Positions 1 through 9,368 of a DNA stretch of 46,736 bases are shown here, piece after piece (position 1 is the first letter of the stretch; every line of letters starts with the position of its first letter). The DNA is from Treponema sp. GTDB lineage: Bacteria; Spirochaetota; Spirochaetia; Treponematales; Treponemataceae. The notes beneath the pieces were generated by a model. That model did not search any database. It was given only the letters and a program-made list of their open reading frames with translations, and was not told the origin of the DNA. The position numbers and the translations under genes are program-made. The stretch lies in assembly GCA_018385415.1 (NCBI GenBank), contig JAHAZA010000026.1, positions 1 through 46,736 of the forward strand. Direction: 5' to 3'.

Positions 1-8
1 GGTTTAAT

Positions 9-1697
9 ATGAAAAAATCTGACAACGCATGTATGGGAACAGCACGTGCTCCACATCGTTCACTTTATTACGCATCAGGTTACACTGATGAAGAACTTGC
101 ACAGCCAATGGTTGGTATTATCTGTGCAAAAAACGAACTTATTCCAGGTCACATTGAACTTGACCGTATTGCAGAAGCTGTAAAAGCCGGTGTTCGCATG
201 GCTGGCGGAACACCAATTGAATTCCCTGCAATCGGGGTTTGTGACGGTATTGCTATGGGCCACGAAGGAATGAAATATTCCCTGGTTACACGTGAACTTA
301 TTGCTGACTCAGTTGAATGTGTTGCAAAGGCTCATCAGTTTGACGCTCTGGTTATGATTCCAAACTGTGACAAAATCGTTCCTGGTATGCTTATGGCTGC
401 AGCCCGCCTTGACCTGCCGACAGTATTTGTTTCAGGCGGTCCAATGATGCCAGGTCACCTTGCTGGTAACGATCCATCAAATCCATACTCAGGAAAAAAT
501 CTTTCACTTACAGATATGTTCGAAGCTGTTGGTGGACTTGCTGTTGGTAAAGTAACAGAAGAACAGCTTAAAGAAATGGAACACCGTGCATGCCCTGGTT
601 GTGGTGCATGTTCAGGAATGTTCACTGCAAACTCAATGAACTGTCTTACAGAAGTTCTTGGTCTTGGTCTTCCAGGAAATGGAACAATTCCTGCTGTAAC
701 TGGTGAACGCATTGCCCTTGCAAAGCATGCAGGTATGGCAGTAATGAACCTTTACAACAAGGGAATTACAGCTCGCCAGATGATGACTGCCGAAAACTTC
801 AGAAACGGTCTTGCAGCTGACATGGCATTGGGATGTTCTTCGAATACAATGCTTCACCTTCCTGCAATCGCTCACGAAGCCGGAATCGACATTGACCTTC
901 ATGAAGTAAACGAAATTTCAAACAGAACTCCAAACCTCTGTCATCTGGCTCCAGCAGGTCACACATTTATGTGCGAACTTGATGATGCTGGTGGTGTACA
1001 GGCAGTTCTTGCAGAACTTGCAAAGAAAAATCTTATCAATACAAATCTAATTACTGCAACTGGTAAGACAATCGCAGAAAATATCAAAGGCGTAAAGAAC
1101 CGTAATCCAGAAGTTCTTCGCCCAATCGAAAATCCGTTCAGCGACAATGGTGGTATTGCAATCCTCTTTGGTAACCTTGCTCCAAACGGAACAGTTGTAA
1201 AACGTTCAGCTTGTGCAAAAGAACTTATGCTCCATACAGGTCCAGCTCGCGTATTCAATGATGAATCAGAAGCAATGGAAGCTGTACAGAAAGCTCAGAT
1301 TAAACCAGGGGATGTTGTTGTAATCCGTTACGAAGGTCCAAAGGGTGGTCCTGGTATGCGCGAAATGCTTGCAGTTACTGCAGCTCTTGCAGGTCAGGGA
1401 CTTGATAAGCAGGTTGCTTTGATTACTGACGGACGCTTCTCTGGAGCTACCCGCGGTGCTTCTCTTGGACACTGTTCTCCAGAAGCCGCTGTTGGAGGCC
1501 CTATCGCTCTGGTTGAAGAAGGAGATATGATTACTCTGGACATCAACAACTACAAAATTCACCTTGATGTATCAGATGAAGAACTCAGCAAACGCAAAGC
1601 AAAATGGGTATGTCCAGAACCAAAAGTAAAAGATGGTTACCTTGCACGCTATGCAAAACTTGTAAGCTCAGCAGATAAAGGGGCTATCTTACAGTAA
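9..1697 (+). CDS. ilvD: Dihydroxy-acid dehydratase
   Basis: Converts 2,3-dihydroxy-isovalerate and its methylvalerate homologue to the 2-oxo acids of valine and isoleucine synthesis, in the cytosol. The 562 residues match the usual length. Visible family motifs are RAPHRS near the start, PNCDK with Cys120, CPGCGACSGMFTANSMN with Cys201, and the C-terminal DGRFSGATRG block. The segment ELIPGH has Gly where [2Fe-2S] enzymes carry a third cluster Cys (PCN), so this looks like the oxygen-labile [4Fe-4S] type known from E. coli. No other branched-chain genes follow. The gene ends at a strong terminator. The start is 8 bases into the window, so its ribosome binding site is out of view. Confidence 0.97.
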   Translation: MKKSDNACMGTARAPHRSLYYASGYTDEELAQPMVGIICAKNELIPGHIELDRIAEAVKAGVRMAGGTPIEFPAIGVCDGIAMGHEGMKYSLVTRELIADSVECVAKAHQFDALVMIPNCDKIVPGMLMAAARLDLPTVFVSGGPMMPGHLAGNDPSNPYSGKNLSLTDMFEAVGGLAVGKVTEEQLKEMEHRACPGCGACSGMFTANSMNCLTEVLGLGLPGNGTIPAVTGERIALAKHAGMAVMNLYNKGITARQMMTAENFRNGLAADMALGCSSNTMLHLPAIAHEAGIDIDLHEVNEISNRTPNLCHLAPAGHTFMCELDDAGGVQAVLAELAKKNLINTNLITATGKTIAENIKGVKNRNPEVLRPIENPFSDNGGIAILFGNLAPNGTVVKRSACAKELMLHTGPARVFNDESEAMEAVQKAQIKPGDVVVIRYEGPKGGPGMREMLAVTAALAGQGLDKQVALITDGRFSGATRGASLGHCSPEAAVGGPIALVEEGDMITLDINNYKIHLDVSDEELSKRKAKWVCPEPKVKDGYLARYAKLVSSADKGAILQ

Positions 1698-1754
1698 GTT
1701 CCTTATTTAAGAGAATATTGTTTAATTTAATAGCTGGTATTTAATATCAGAAAG

Positions 1755-1787
1755 AGGACCTGAAACAAAAAACAGGTCCTTTTTTTA
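1755..1787 (+). terminator. Rho-independent terminator of ilvD
   Basis: Perfect 8-bp stem AGGACCTG (1755-1762) / CAGGTCCT (1773-1780) with a 10-nt A-rich loop, followed directly by a run of T. It separates ilvD from the next forward group. Confidence 0.9.
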
Positions 1788-1868
1788 TACTTTTTTTTTT
1801 GATTGATTTATAATAGAATTATCAAATTAGAATTTTGTAGTTAATAAACTGTACACAGAGGAGTCTAA

Positions 1869-2387
1869 ATGCTTAAAGCAATTGTAAAATTTTTACAGGG
1901 CTTAAATTCAAATAAAAGTCCAAGTGAAATTGCAGTAGCCTGCAGCCTTGGAGTGTTGCTGGGATTTATGCCAAAGAATAATGCACTTTGGTTTATTATT
2001 CTTATTTTCTTCTTCTTTGTCAGACTTAATAAAGGTGCATATATTTTAATTACTGCATTGGTATCTTTGTTTGCATGGTGTCTCGACCCATTTTTCAATG
2101 ATATTGGATACAAAATTTTAACATATCCAAAGTTTGAGAACTTTTTTTCAATGCTGCTGGATGTTCCTTTTGTTTCTTTTACAAAATTTAATGATTCGAT
2201 TGTAATGGGGTCTCTTGCGTTCTCTCTTGCGTTGTTTATTCCTGTTTTCTTTTTGATGAGAATCCTTGTTCTTTTATGGCGAAAAATGATTGCTCCTATA
2301 ATCATTAAATCTAAGGTATGGCAATTTCTTACGGGGCTGCCTGTTGTAAAAAAGGCAATTGATATTGCAGGAGAATTGAAACAATGA
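1869..2387 (+). CDS. TIGR03546 family membrane protein (DUF2062-like)
   Basis: A 172-residue integral membrane protein of unknown function. Hydrophobic helices are visible near residues 20-35, 38-65 and 115-140. The N-terminal pattern SPSEIAVACSLGVLLGFMP is typical of this family, which in spirochaetes and some gamma-proteobacteria is encoded next to TIGR03545. The same arrangement occurs here: the stop overlaps the next start as ATGA, so the two are translationally coupled. The start is supported by AGGAG (about 1859-1863) upstream of ATG. A role in the envelope is inferred only from the membrane location and from uppP downstream. Confidence 0.85.
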   Translation: MLKAIVKFLQGLNSNKSPSEIAVACSLGVLLGFMPKNNALWFIILIFFFFVRLNKGAYILITALVSLFAWCLDPFFNDIGYKILTYPKFENFFSMLLDVPFVSFTKFNDSIVMGSLAFSLALFIPVFFLMRILVLLWRKMIAPIIIKSKVWQFLTGLPVVKKAIDIAGELKQ

Positions 2388-4600
2388 AAAAGAAAGAAGA
2401 ACCAAAAACAGTTGCAGCAAAAAAATTACCTGCAAATATGAAAAGGAATCTTTCAAGAAAAAAACTTGATCGATTCATTAAAAAAATATCGATTCCTTCT
2501 GACAAAGAACTTGTAAATAAATATTTTATCGATAATCCTGAAAAAGAAGGAAAATATTGTATTCCTCGAAATTCTCTCATTCCAAAAAAGGATTTTTCAC
2601 GATTAAAGAAAATCGGAAAGGATGTTGCATCTCAGAAATTTGGAATAAAACTATTGCCATTGGCTGCAGTTGTTGCCTTTATCATTCTTGTGTTCTCAGT
2701 TGTCATTACTTTTAGAAACATAATTGTAAAGAAAATAATTGTGAATGTAATGGAACAGACATTTGGTGCAAAAACTGACATTGCGTATTTAAATCTTTAT
2801 CTTACTGATGGAAAAAAACTGGGGTATGAGAACGATACAAAGTGGTATATTGGTATCACTATAAATGGCTTTGAGCAGGGATATATTGCCGAACCAATGA
2901 AAAATCTTTTCGAAATCTCAAAGTCCAATATATCAGTAGGATTAACAGAAGCTATTCGTGGAAAATGTGATATAAAGAATTTTAATATTCTTGGATTAAA
3001 TTTTATGACACCAAGAAAAACTTCTGCATATCTTGCGAAGTATGCAAATGAAGAAAATAAATTTCCATTACAGCTTGCATTAGAAAAGAAAGCCGCAATT
3101 GCAGAAGCTGCCGCCAGAGAAGAACTTCAAAAATTGTTCGATCAATATAATCCAGACACATTGTTGAAAAATTTTGAACAAGGATTGCAAACTCCTGATG
3201 TTGCAAAATCTGCATATGAGATGGGTGATGCCATGGTTAAAAAGTGGCAGACCAAGCCAGATGAAATGGCAAAGCAGATTAATGATTTTTCGGCAAAAAT
3301 TACAGATATTGTAAATGCTGACTGGTCAAATCTAAAAGATTTAAATGAAGTCAGAGCTAACATAGAAAAAATCAACTCTGCAATTCAAGAAGGAAAAACG
3401 ATTGTTCAGCAGACACAAGTAATCGTAAAGGATGTTCAGACTGATGCCGTAAAAGTTGAAGAATCTGCAACTGCACTTACAAATGCAATTGAAGCCGATT
3501 CTAAATATGTTCAGAAAGAAATTGATAAAATCAAGAGCTTCAGTATTGATGATGGAATTAAAATTCTTTCAGGTCCAATTGATACAATTCTTTATAAGAC
3601 AATTGGTAAATATTATCCATACATGAAGAAAGGCTATGCCATAGCCATGAAAGCAAAAAATTCCCCTGGTACTGCTGCTCCTGTAAAGCAGAAAAAGGAA
3701 GTAAAAGAACCAAAACATAAGCGTAAGCCAGGAACCATGGTTTACTATAAACGTGATAATGTTCCAAAGTTCATAATTGAACGCATGGAATTTACAGGCG
3801 GTAATGAAGAGACTGTTAAGTGGAGTGGCTTTGCAAAGAATATCAGTAATGATATGGATAAGCGTGGTGCTCCAGCTTATGGTGAAGTAAAGATTACCGC
3901 AGCTGGTCAGAATCATAAAGCTGATGTAACTGTTGATGCTCGTTCATATTCGAAAGATCCATTTATTTCAATTAATTATACAGGTGACAATTATCCGATT
4001 GCTGTTGATACACCTCAGTTTAAAATGGATTCAGCATCAACGATTTCTGGCCGATGTTATGCTGATGAAGATGGAAGATTCTCTATTAGTGCAACACTTG
4101 ATCTTAAATCGTTGAAATTTGAAACAGAAAAATTTGAACCTGCATTTGCTTATGATATTTACAGCCGTGCACTTTCTTATTTGACTGAACTTTCAATTGG
4201 TATTGATTTTATTTTCAATACAGAGCAGGACTTTAACTTAAAGCTTACTACTGATGCCGATAAACAGCTTGCGCTTATTATTAAAAGCCTTGTTGAAGAT
4301 GAAATTAAGATTATCAGAAAAGAGTGTGAGAAAAAGCTTGCAGATCTTATTGATGAAATGTCTAAGGATTCACAGATTAAACTTAATGAATTTATAGATA
4401 TCAGAAATGGTATTAATTCAGAAAGTTTAAAGCTTGATAAGATAAATGCTCTTCTTGAAGAAAAGAAAAAAGAGCTGTCGGCTAAATTAGCTGAGGAAAC
4501 AAAAAAATCTATCGATAGTTCATTAGGAGCTGGTGCTACAGACAAAATTGGTAGTGCTTTGCAAGGGCTTCAAGGATTACAGGGATTACAAAAAAGATAA
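2384..4600 (+). CDS. TIGR03545 family protein, membrane-anchored
   Basis: A 738-residue protein of unknown function. It has a basic N-terminal cytoplasmic part (about 1-85), one transmembrane helix near residues 88-112, and a very long extracytoplasmic region with coiled-coil-like, Ala/Lys/Glu-rich stretches (about 205-400 and 640-725). The body between residues 115 and 205 and between 470 and 640 looks like beta-rich, AsmA-like repeats, but that is only an impression. It ends in a short LQG repeat. It overlaps TIGR03546 by 4 nt and is followed 12 nt later by uppP. The pairing with TIGR03546 is a known conserved arrangement, and the two products probably form one inner-membrane unit. Confidence 0.85.
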   Translation: MKKKEEPKTVAAKKLPANMKRNLSRKKLDRFIKKISIPSDKELVNKYFIDNPEKEGKYCIPRNSLIPKKDFSRLKKIGKDVASQKFGIKLLPLAAVVAFIILVFSVVITFRNIIVKKIIVNVMEQTFGAKTDIAYLNLYLTDGKKLGYENDTKWYIGITINGFEQGYIAEPMKNLFEISKSNISVGLTEAIRGKCDIKNFNILGLNFMTPRKTSAYLAKYANEENKFPLQLALEKKAAIAEAAAREELQKLFDQYNPDTLLKNFEQGLQTPDVAKSAYEMGDAMVKKWQTKPDEMAKQINDFSAKITDIVNADWSNLKDLNEVRANIEKINSAIQEGKTIVQQTQVIVKDVQTDAVKVEESATALTNAIEADSKYVQKEIDKIKSFSIDDGIKILSGPIDTILYKTIGKYYPYMKKGYAIAMKAKNSPGTAAPVKQKKEVKEPKHKRKPGTMVYYKRDNVPKFIIERMEFTGGNEETVKWSGFAKNISNDMDKRGAPAYGEVKITAAGQNHKADVTVDARSYSKDPFISINYTGDNYPIAVDTPQFKMDSASTISGRCYADEDGRFSISATLDLKSLKFETEKFEPAFAYDIYSRALSYLTELSIGIDFIFNTEQDFNLKLTTDADKQLALIIKSLVEDEIKIIRKECEKKLADLIDEMSKDSQIKLNEFIDIRNGINSESLKLDKINALLEEKKKELSAKLAEETKKSIDSSLGAGATDKIGSALQGLQGLQGLQKR

Positions 4601-4612
4601 GAGGTATTATAA

Positions 4613-5569
4613 ATGAATGTATTACAGTCAATTTTTCTCGGAGCAGTTCAGGGTGTAACAGAATTTCTTCCAATATCATCCTCAGGTCATTTAAAGATTA
4701 TGGAAGCTTTGTTTAATCTTTCTGTACCTGATTGGTTTGATGTTTTTTTGCATCTTGCAACTTTACTTGCAATTGTAATTTATTTCTGGAAACAGATTGT
4801 TGAATTTTTCCAGGTACTGTTCAGATGGATCGGAAAAAAGCCTGCTCCTGAAAAGCCACTCATTGCAGATGGCCTTTGTAAAACCGAAGAAGCAGGACGA
4901 AGAACAATTATTGCAGTTTTGATTACAACTGTTGTAACTGCTGTGCTTGGTTTAGGTGTTGAAAAAATTAAAGATATACTTGATGAAAAGGGTGTTCCCT
5001 CAAAATTTGTGATTCTTGCTATTTTTACAGGTTTTATTATTACATCCGGCCTGCTTATTACATGTGGGATTATCAATAAACTTAGAGAAAAAAATATAGC
5101 TTCAGAATCAAATGCAAAACCATATAATGGTATTACTATACCGCAGGCTTTGTTCGTAGGACTGTTCCAGGGAATTGGAACTCTACCAGGTATTTCAAGA
5201 TCTGGATCTACAATTGCCAGTGGTGTTTACAGTGGCGTTGATAGAAAACTAGCAGGTGATTATTCATTTATTGTTTCAATTCCTGCAATCCTTGGTGCTG
5301 CATTATTAAAGGCCGTAAAATTTGTAAAGGCAATCAAAGACGGGTGTTTTACATTTTCAGTAATGGGTAATGCTTCTGCCGTTACACAGAATGGCACAGA
5401 AGTAGTGGGAATAATTCCCGTCATTGCAGGTTTTCTTGCATCTTTTGCTGTGGGATATCTTTCATTATTCCTCTTGATGAAAGTTATTAAAAAAGGAAAG
5501 CTTGAATGGTTTGCAGCATATTTAATACCAGTTGCAATTCTTGGCTTTATTTTTATTAATCATTTTTAA
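4613..5569 (+). CDS. uppP: Undecaprenyl-diphosphatase
   Basis: Membrane enzyme (UppP/BacA family) that removes one phosphate from undecaprenyl diphosphate so that the lipid carrier can be reused for peptidoglycan synthesis. Both signature regions are present: GVTEFLPISSSGHL at residues 15-28 and LPGISRSGSTIASG about residues 191-204, the latter containing the catalytic Ser/Arg. About eight hydrophobic helices are visible. At 318 residues it is longer than the usual 265-290 because of a charged cytoplasmic insertion at about residues 70-90 and another near 155-170. The SD GAGG at 4601-4604 supports the start. It is probably cotranscribed with the preceding pair. Confidence 0.95.
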   Translation: MNVLQSIFLGAVQGVTEFLPISSSGHLKIMEALFNLSVPDWFDVFLHLATLLAIVIYFWKQIVEFFQVLFRWIGKKPAPEKPLIADGLCKTEEAGRRTIIAVLITTVVTAVLGLGVEKIKDILDEKGVPSKFVILAIFTGFIITSGLLITCGIINKLREKNIASESNAKPYNGITIPQALFVGLFQGIGTLPGISRSGSTIASGVYSGVDRKLAGDYSFIVSIPAILGAALLKAVKFVKAIKDGCFTFSVMGNASAVTQNGTEVVGIIPVIAGFLASFAVGYLSLFLLMKVIKKGKLEWFAAYLIPVAILGFIFINHF

Positions 5570-5582
5570 TTGACGGATTTGT

Positions 5583-7127
5583 ATGGAACAGGTTTTTGAA
5601 AGCGTAAAAGATATTGAAAAACAACTTGCAGGTTTTATTTCACAGGATGAAAAAACTGCAGAAGCTGTAATGATTGAAAATGCAGCAGTTGCATTGGAAA
5701 AATATGTACGTAAAGCCTGTTCTAAAACAAAATCTCGTGTAACTGTATTGTGTGGTTCCGGAAATAATGGTGCTGATGGTTACACTTTATGCCGTCGTCT
5801 TGCTGGTTCCTGCAGATTAAATGTTATTAAAGTAAAAAATCCTAAAAGCTTTCACTGTATTTCTGCATCGGATAATCTTATTAATGTTTTTCAAGCTACT
5901 TCGTCTGATATTTATTTTTACGATTTAAATTTGATGCAGGGATCTACTTCCGTTGAAAAAGTCATTTCAAAATCAGATGTTGTTGTAGACTGTATATTTG
6001 GAACAGGTTTCCATGGAACTGTTGATTCAAATATTCAGAAACTTTTTGAAGTAGTAAATAATTCAAAGGCTTATCGTATAGCCTGCGATATTCCTTCAGG
6101 ATTAGATGTTACTGGAGAAAATATTTCTTCATTAACATTAGAAGAAAAGAAAAAGGTTGTTTTTGCTGCTGATAGAACAGTTTCAATGCTCGCACATAAA
6201 ATCGGATTGTTTTCTGATGCGGCCAAAGATATTGCTGGTAAGATTTCAGTTGCTGCAATCGGAGTTTCAGATTCATTGTTCAGACTTTGCTCTGAAAAAG
6301 TTTCATTAAATAATAAAATTTATTTACTGGAAAAATCAGATGTAAAATGCCCTGTCCGCAAAGAAGAGAATGTTCATAAAGGTAAATTCGGGCACATCTG
6401 TGTTATGGCAGGTGATAAAGCTGGAGCTGCAATTCTTTCTTCAGCTGCAGGGCTTAAAACCGGTGCAGGACTTGCTTCTGTTGTAGTAAACAATAACTGT
6501 GATTATGAACATTTTAAAATTCCTGCAAGTATAATGATCAGTTCAGATATTCCTTCAACAGCCACAGCAGTTGTTGTTGGTCCTGGATTTGGAAGAAATA
6601 ATGATTTTGAAAAAGTTATTAGTGAACTTAAAATTATGGATTGTCCTGATAAAGCTTTTGTGTTTGATGCTGATAGCTTTTACTATAAAGAATTAATTGA
6701 TTTTCTTATTAAAAATTCCTCAGAAAAAAATAGTTGTAAAATTGTTCTTACTCCTCATCCTAAAGAATTTGCAAATCTTCTTAATCTTGCAGGATTAGGA
6801 GATTTTTCTGTAAAACAGGTTTGTGATAATCGTCTGGAATTATCAAGAAAATTCTGTGAAAAATTTACTGATGTAGTTCTTGTACTCAAAGGTGCCAATT
6901 CTTTTATTACAGTTAACGATACAACTTATATCTGTAATTCTGGTAGCAGTTCTCTTGCGAAGGGTGGCTCTGGCGATGTGCTTTCAGGTGTAATTGCTTC
7001 CCTTCTTGCGCAAAAGTATGATGCAAGAGATGCAGCAATTCATGGTGTGTTAATGCATGCTTTGGCAAGCCGTAAAGTAAAAAAAAATTATTCTCTTACA
7101 CCTGAATTATTGATTGAAAACCTTTAG
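5583..7127 (+). CDS. nnr: Bifunctional NAD(P)H-hydrate repair enzyme
   Basis: Repairs damaged hydrated NAD(P)H. The N-terminal YjeF_N domain (about 1-225) epimerises NAD(P)HX, shown by GSGNNGADG and DIPSGLDV. The C-terminal ribokinase-like domain (about 255-510) is the ADP-dependent (S)-NAD(P)HX dehydratase, shown by GLKTGAGLASV, LTPHPKEFANLL, VLKGANSFI and GGSGDVLSGVIASLLAQ. The length of 514 is normal for the fused form. It lies 13 nt after uppP, has only a weak ribosome binding site, and its stop directly abuts that of the convergent Nudix gene. Confidence 0.95.
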   Translation: MEQVFESVKDIEKQLAGFISQDEKTAEAVMIENAAVALEKYVRKACSKTKSRVTVLCGSGNNGADGYTLCRRLAGSCRLNVIKVKNPKSFHCISASDNLINVFQATSSDIYFYDLNLMQGSTSVEKVISKSDVVVDCIFGTGFHGTVDSNIQKLFEVVNNSKAYRIACDIPSGLDVTGENISSLTLEEKKKVVFAADRTVSMLAHKIGLFSDAAKDIAGKISVAAIGVSDSLFRLCSEKVSLNNKIYLLEKSDVKCPVRKEENVHKGKFGHICVMAGDKAGAAILSSAAGLKTGAGLASVVVNNNCDYEHFKIPASIMISSDIPSTATAVVVGPGFGRNNDFEKVISELKIMDCPDKAFVFDADSFYYKELIDFLIKNSSEKNSCKIVLTPHPKEFANLLNLAGLGDFSVKQVCDNRLELSRKFCEKFTDVVLVLKGANSFITVNDTTYICNSGSSSLAKGGSGDVLSGVIASLLAQKYDARDAAIHGVLMHALASRKVKKNYSLTPELLIENL

Positions 7128-7682
7128 TCAGTCATTACATTTTGCTTTATGCTGGTAATAAAAATTTAATGCGACAGCCATTAACGCATGTGGGTATTCC
7201 TTGCTGCCCATTTTTTCCATTACTTCTTTTTTTGGAATGCGAAGGTAGTTTACATATTCATCTTTATCCAGATTCTGTTTACCGGTTGAGGTCAATTTTT
7301 TTGCAAGAAAGAAATGCATATGATTTGAAAACAATGCAGGGTTAGGACTGACACTTCCAAGATAGATAAGTTCATCGGTTTTATAACCAGTTTCTTCTAA
7401 TAATTCCCGGCGGGCTGCTTCCGCAGGTTCTTCACCTTCATCGATTACTCCACCAGGAAATTCAATACTTAAACAGCTTGATCCATGCCTCCACTGTTTT
7501 ACCATCAGAAAGTCCTCATCCAATTCAGGAATTACTGCACACCAGTCTTTTGCTTCAATAACTATGTAATTCCCTTTCTGATTGTCTGGAGAAATACTTT
7601 CTGTTTCCATGACTTTAAAAACAGGTGTTTCTATAAGTTCCTTTCGTGAGTGTTCGTTCCAGATTAAATTTATGTCGTCCAT
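7128..7682 (-). CDS. Nudix hydrolase (ADP-ribose pyrophosphatase-like)
   Basis: A 184-residue Nudix protein. The Nudix box GX5EX7REUXEEXGU is complete, beginning at GVIDEGEEPAEAARRELLEE, so the magnesium-binding helix should be active. The long N-terminal part and the box position fit the ADP-ribose or sugar-nucleotide pyrophosphatase branch, but the substrate cannot be fixed from sequence. The SD AAGGA lies about 7 nt before the ATG. It converges tail to tail with nnr with no intergenic base. A link to NAD metabolism is suggestive (ADP-ribose is an NAD breakdown product) but is inference. Confidence 0.88.
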   Translation of the reverse strand: MDDINLIWNEHSRKELIETPVFKVMETESISPDNQKGNYIVIEAKDWCAVIPELDEDFLMVKQWRHGSSCLSIEFPGGVIDEGEEPAEAARRELLEETGYKTDELIYLGSVSPNPALFSNHMHFFLAKKLTSTGKQNLDKDEYVNYLRIPKKEVMEKMGSKEYPHALMAVALNFYYQHKAKCND

Positions 7683-7720
7683 ATAAATTCCTTTTATTCC
7701 GAAATTCCCTCAAAAAGTTT

Positions 7721-7748
7721 TTGACAGATTTCAGAAAGAGGGTATAAT
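7721..7748 (+). promoter_or_regulatory. Sigma-70-type promoter for the kinase-like gene
   Basis: Perfect TTGACA (7721-7726), 16-nt spacer and perfect TATAAT (7743-7748). The predicted start near 7755 leaves a leader of about 80 nt before the ATG at 7837, which has a strong SD (AGGAGG). This is the best conventional promoter in the window. Confidence 0.8.
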
Positions 7749-7836
7749 TATTTATAGTAAAATATAATTTAATTATAGTTTAACAGACTTTTTATAAAAC
7801 TCAAATGGTTTAGCTTTTTTACTTCAGGAGGACAAT

Positions 7837-8658
7837 ATGGCCATAATTACTATTTCGAGACAAGTTGCAGCATTAGGTGATGAAATTGCCTGTGAAGTTG
7901 CGGAAAAATTAGGATATAAATTTGTCGGTAGAAAGGAAATAGAAAAACGTATTGTTGATATGGGATTTCCTGCATCGAAGCTTGAAAAATATGATGAACG
8001 AAAACCTGGCTTTTTTGCATCTCTTGCAAAAGACCGTGATGAATATATGGACTATCTTGCAACAGCAATTATTGAAGCAGCTTCCGAAGGAAATACCGTT
8101 TTAATTGGTCGTGGTTCTGGAATTATTCTTCAGGAATTACCTAATCTTGTATCTTTTAGATTTGTTGCAAAAGATGAAGTTCGTATAGAACGTTTAAAGA
8201 AGGAATTTGACTGGAATGATAAACAGGCAAAACAACGTATAGATGAAAGTCATACAAACCGTCTTGGCTTCCATAAGAGCTTCTTTAATCGAGAAAATGA
8301 TGATGCAACTGATTATCACCTTGTTATGAATACAGGTATTCTTACTGTAGATCAGGCATCTGATATTATTGTTCAGACTGTAAAAAGTCTCGAATCTGAA
8401 GAAAAAGAAGCTGCCGGAAAAATAAAGGTAAAGAATCTTTTGACTGCACAAAATCTTGTAAATACACTTGTATTCAAGTACAAAATCAATATTAATTTCC
8501 TTCATGCAGTTGTGGACGAAAATACCGTTACTTTGCAAGGTGTTGCTGATTCCAGTGCAATTGTAGAAAAAGCAGTAGTTCTTGCTCAGAAAGAATTGTC
8601 TGACTATAAGATTCAGTCAACAATTAGCGTTGTTCAGGATTTTAAGGCATATCCATAA
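7837..8658 (+). CDS. Cytidylate-kinase-like protein with BON-like C-terminus
   Basis: A 273-residue protein. Residues 1-190 resemble the cytidylate-kinase-like family (ITISR start, LAEKLGY-type helix, GRGSG strand turn, RVAKDE-type arginine region). The usual phosphate loop GSGG/GxxGxGK after ITISR is replaced by QVAALGDE, so ATP binding may be altered or lost. Residues about 198-273 resemble a BON-type fold (VDENTVTLQGVADSSAIVEKA). That C-terminal extension is absent from ordinary Cmk. The SD AGGAGG supports the start. The stop overlaps the ATG of the next membrane protein by 1 nt. It is not the housekeeping Cmk; the function is unknown. Confidence 0.75.
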   Translation: MAIITISRQVAALGDEIACEVAEKLGYKFVGRKEIEKRIVDMGFPASKLEKYDERKPGFFASLAKDRDEYMDYLATAIIEAASEGNTVLIGRGSGIILQELPNLVSFRFVAKDEVRIERLKKEFDWNDKQAKQRIDESHTNRLGFHKSFFNRENDDATDYHLVMNTGILTVDQASDIIVQTVKSLESEEKEAAGKIKVKNLLTAQNLVNTLVFKYKININFLHAVVDENTVTLQGVADSSAIVEKAVVLAQKELSDYKIQSTISVVQDFKAYP

Positions 8659-9317
8659 TGCAGTTTCCTTTTTCACTTGCAGCAACTGCTCTTGCATTTT
8701 CAGCAGGTGTGGTTGCCGCAGGAATCTTTTATTTTTTTATCAATTTCATCAGAAATAAAAAGATTTCTGGAACAAAAATTGCTCTATTCATTTCCGCTTT
8801 TGCAGTGATTGCTGCTGTCATCTGCAGTTATTTTGTTTTTTTTATTCAATACAAATTTCCTTTTGATTTTATTACTTTGACGGATTTTATTTATCTTATT
8901 GTTGTGTTCATTTTGGGAATATTTTTTCTGTTATGTACAAAAATTTTTGCAGTAACAATTGTTCCTCTCTATTTATTAATTTCATTAGTTACTTTCTTAT
9001 CACTGTGGTCGCTATATCCGAGAAAAGCTTTCTTTGAATTTACTCAAACTTCAAAAGAAACAAGTACTGTTACAATTGTGTGCCATAAGATGAAACCGTT
9101 GATTATTTTACCAGGTCCAAGAATCTGGTATGAACCTTTAAATAATGAAGAAAAAAAACTTAATCCACTTTTTTCTTTTGTAAATAGCAATGTGTTTGAA
9201 CAAGAAAAGAAACTTATCGTAGAATTACCAAAGCAAGAATTTTATCCTGTTGTCTATAAAGTGAATTTACAGTGTACTTCTACAAATATGTTTGTTAAGG
9301 CAGAACCTGTATTGTAA
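8658..9317 (+). CDS. Hypothetical membrane protein
   Basis: A 219-residue protein that I do not recognise. Four transmembrane helices are evident near residues 6-30, 41-63, 73-93 and 97-118, followed by a soluble domain of about 100 residues (GPRIWYEP, then an alternating beta-like pattern). Its start overlaps the stop of the kinase-like gene by one base (TAATG), so the two are translationally coupled and probably act together at the membrane. Confidence 0.7.
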   Translation: MQFPFSLAATALAFSAGVVAAGIFYFFINFIRNKKISGTKIALFISAFAVIAAVICSYFVFFIQYKFPFDFITLTDFIYLIVVFILGIFFLLCTKIFAVTIVPLYLLISLVTFLSLWSLYPRKAFFEFTQTSKETSTVTIVCHKMKPLIILPGPRIWYEPLNNEEKKLNPLFSFVNSNVFEQEKKLIVELPKQEFYPVVYKVNLQCTSTNMFVKAEPVL

Positions 9318-9333
9318 CCGGTAATTCTATACA

Positions 9334-9361
9334 TTGACTTTTATTAAAAGACAAATATAAT
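9334..9361 (+). promoter_or_regulatory. Promoter of the phosphatidyltransferase gene, predicted leaderless
   Basis: TTGACT (9334-9339), 16-nt spacer, TATAAT (9356-9361). Only 7 nt separate the -10 hexamer from ATG 9369, so transcription should begin at or next to the start codon. No SD is present. Confidence 0.65.
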
Positions 9362-9368
9362 TTTTATT

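Noticed and set aside
9..1697. Frames on the minus strand inside ilvD and other long genes
   Set aside because: They are shadows of the coding strand with no ribosome binding sites, no family motifs and no sensible composition.
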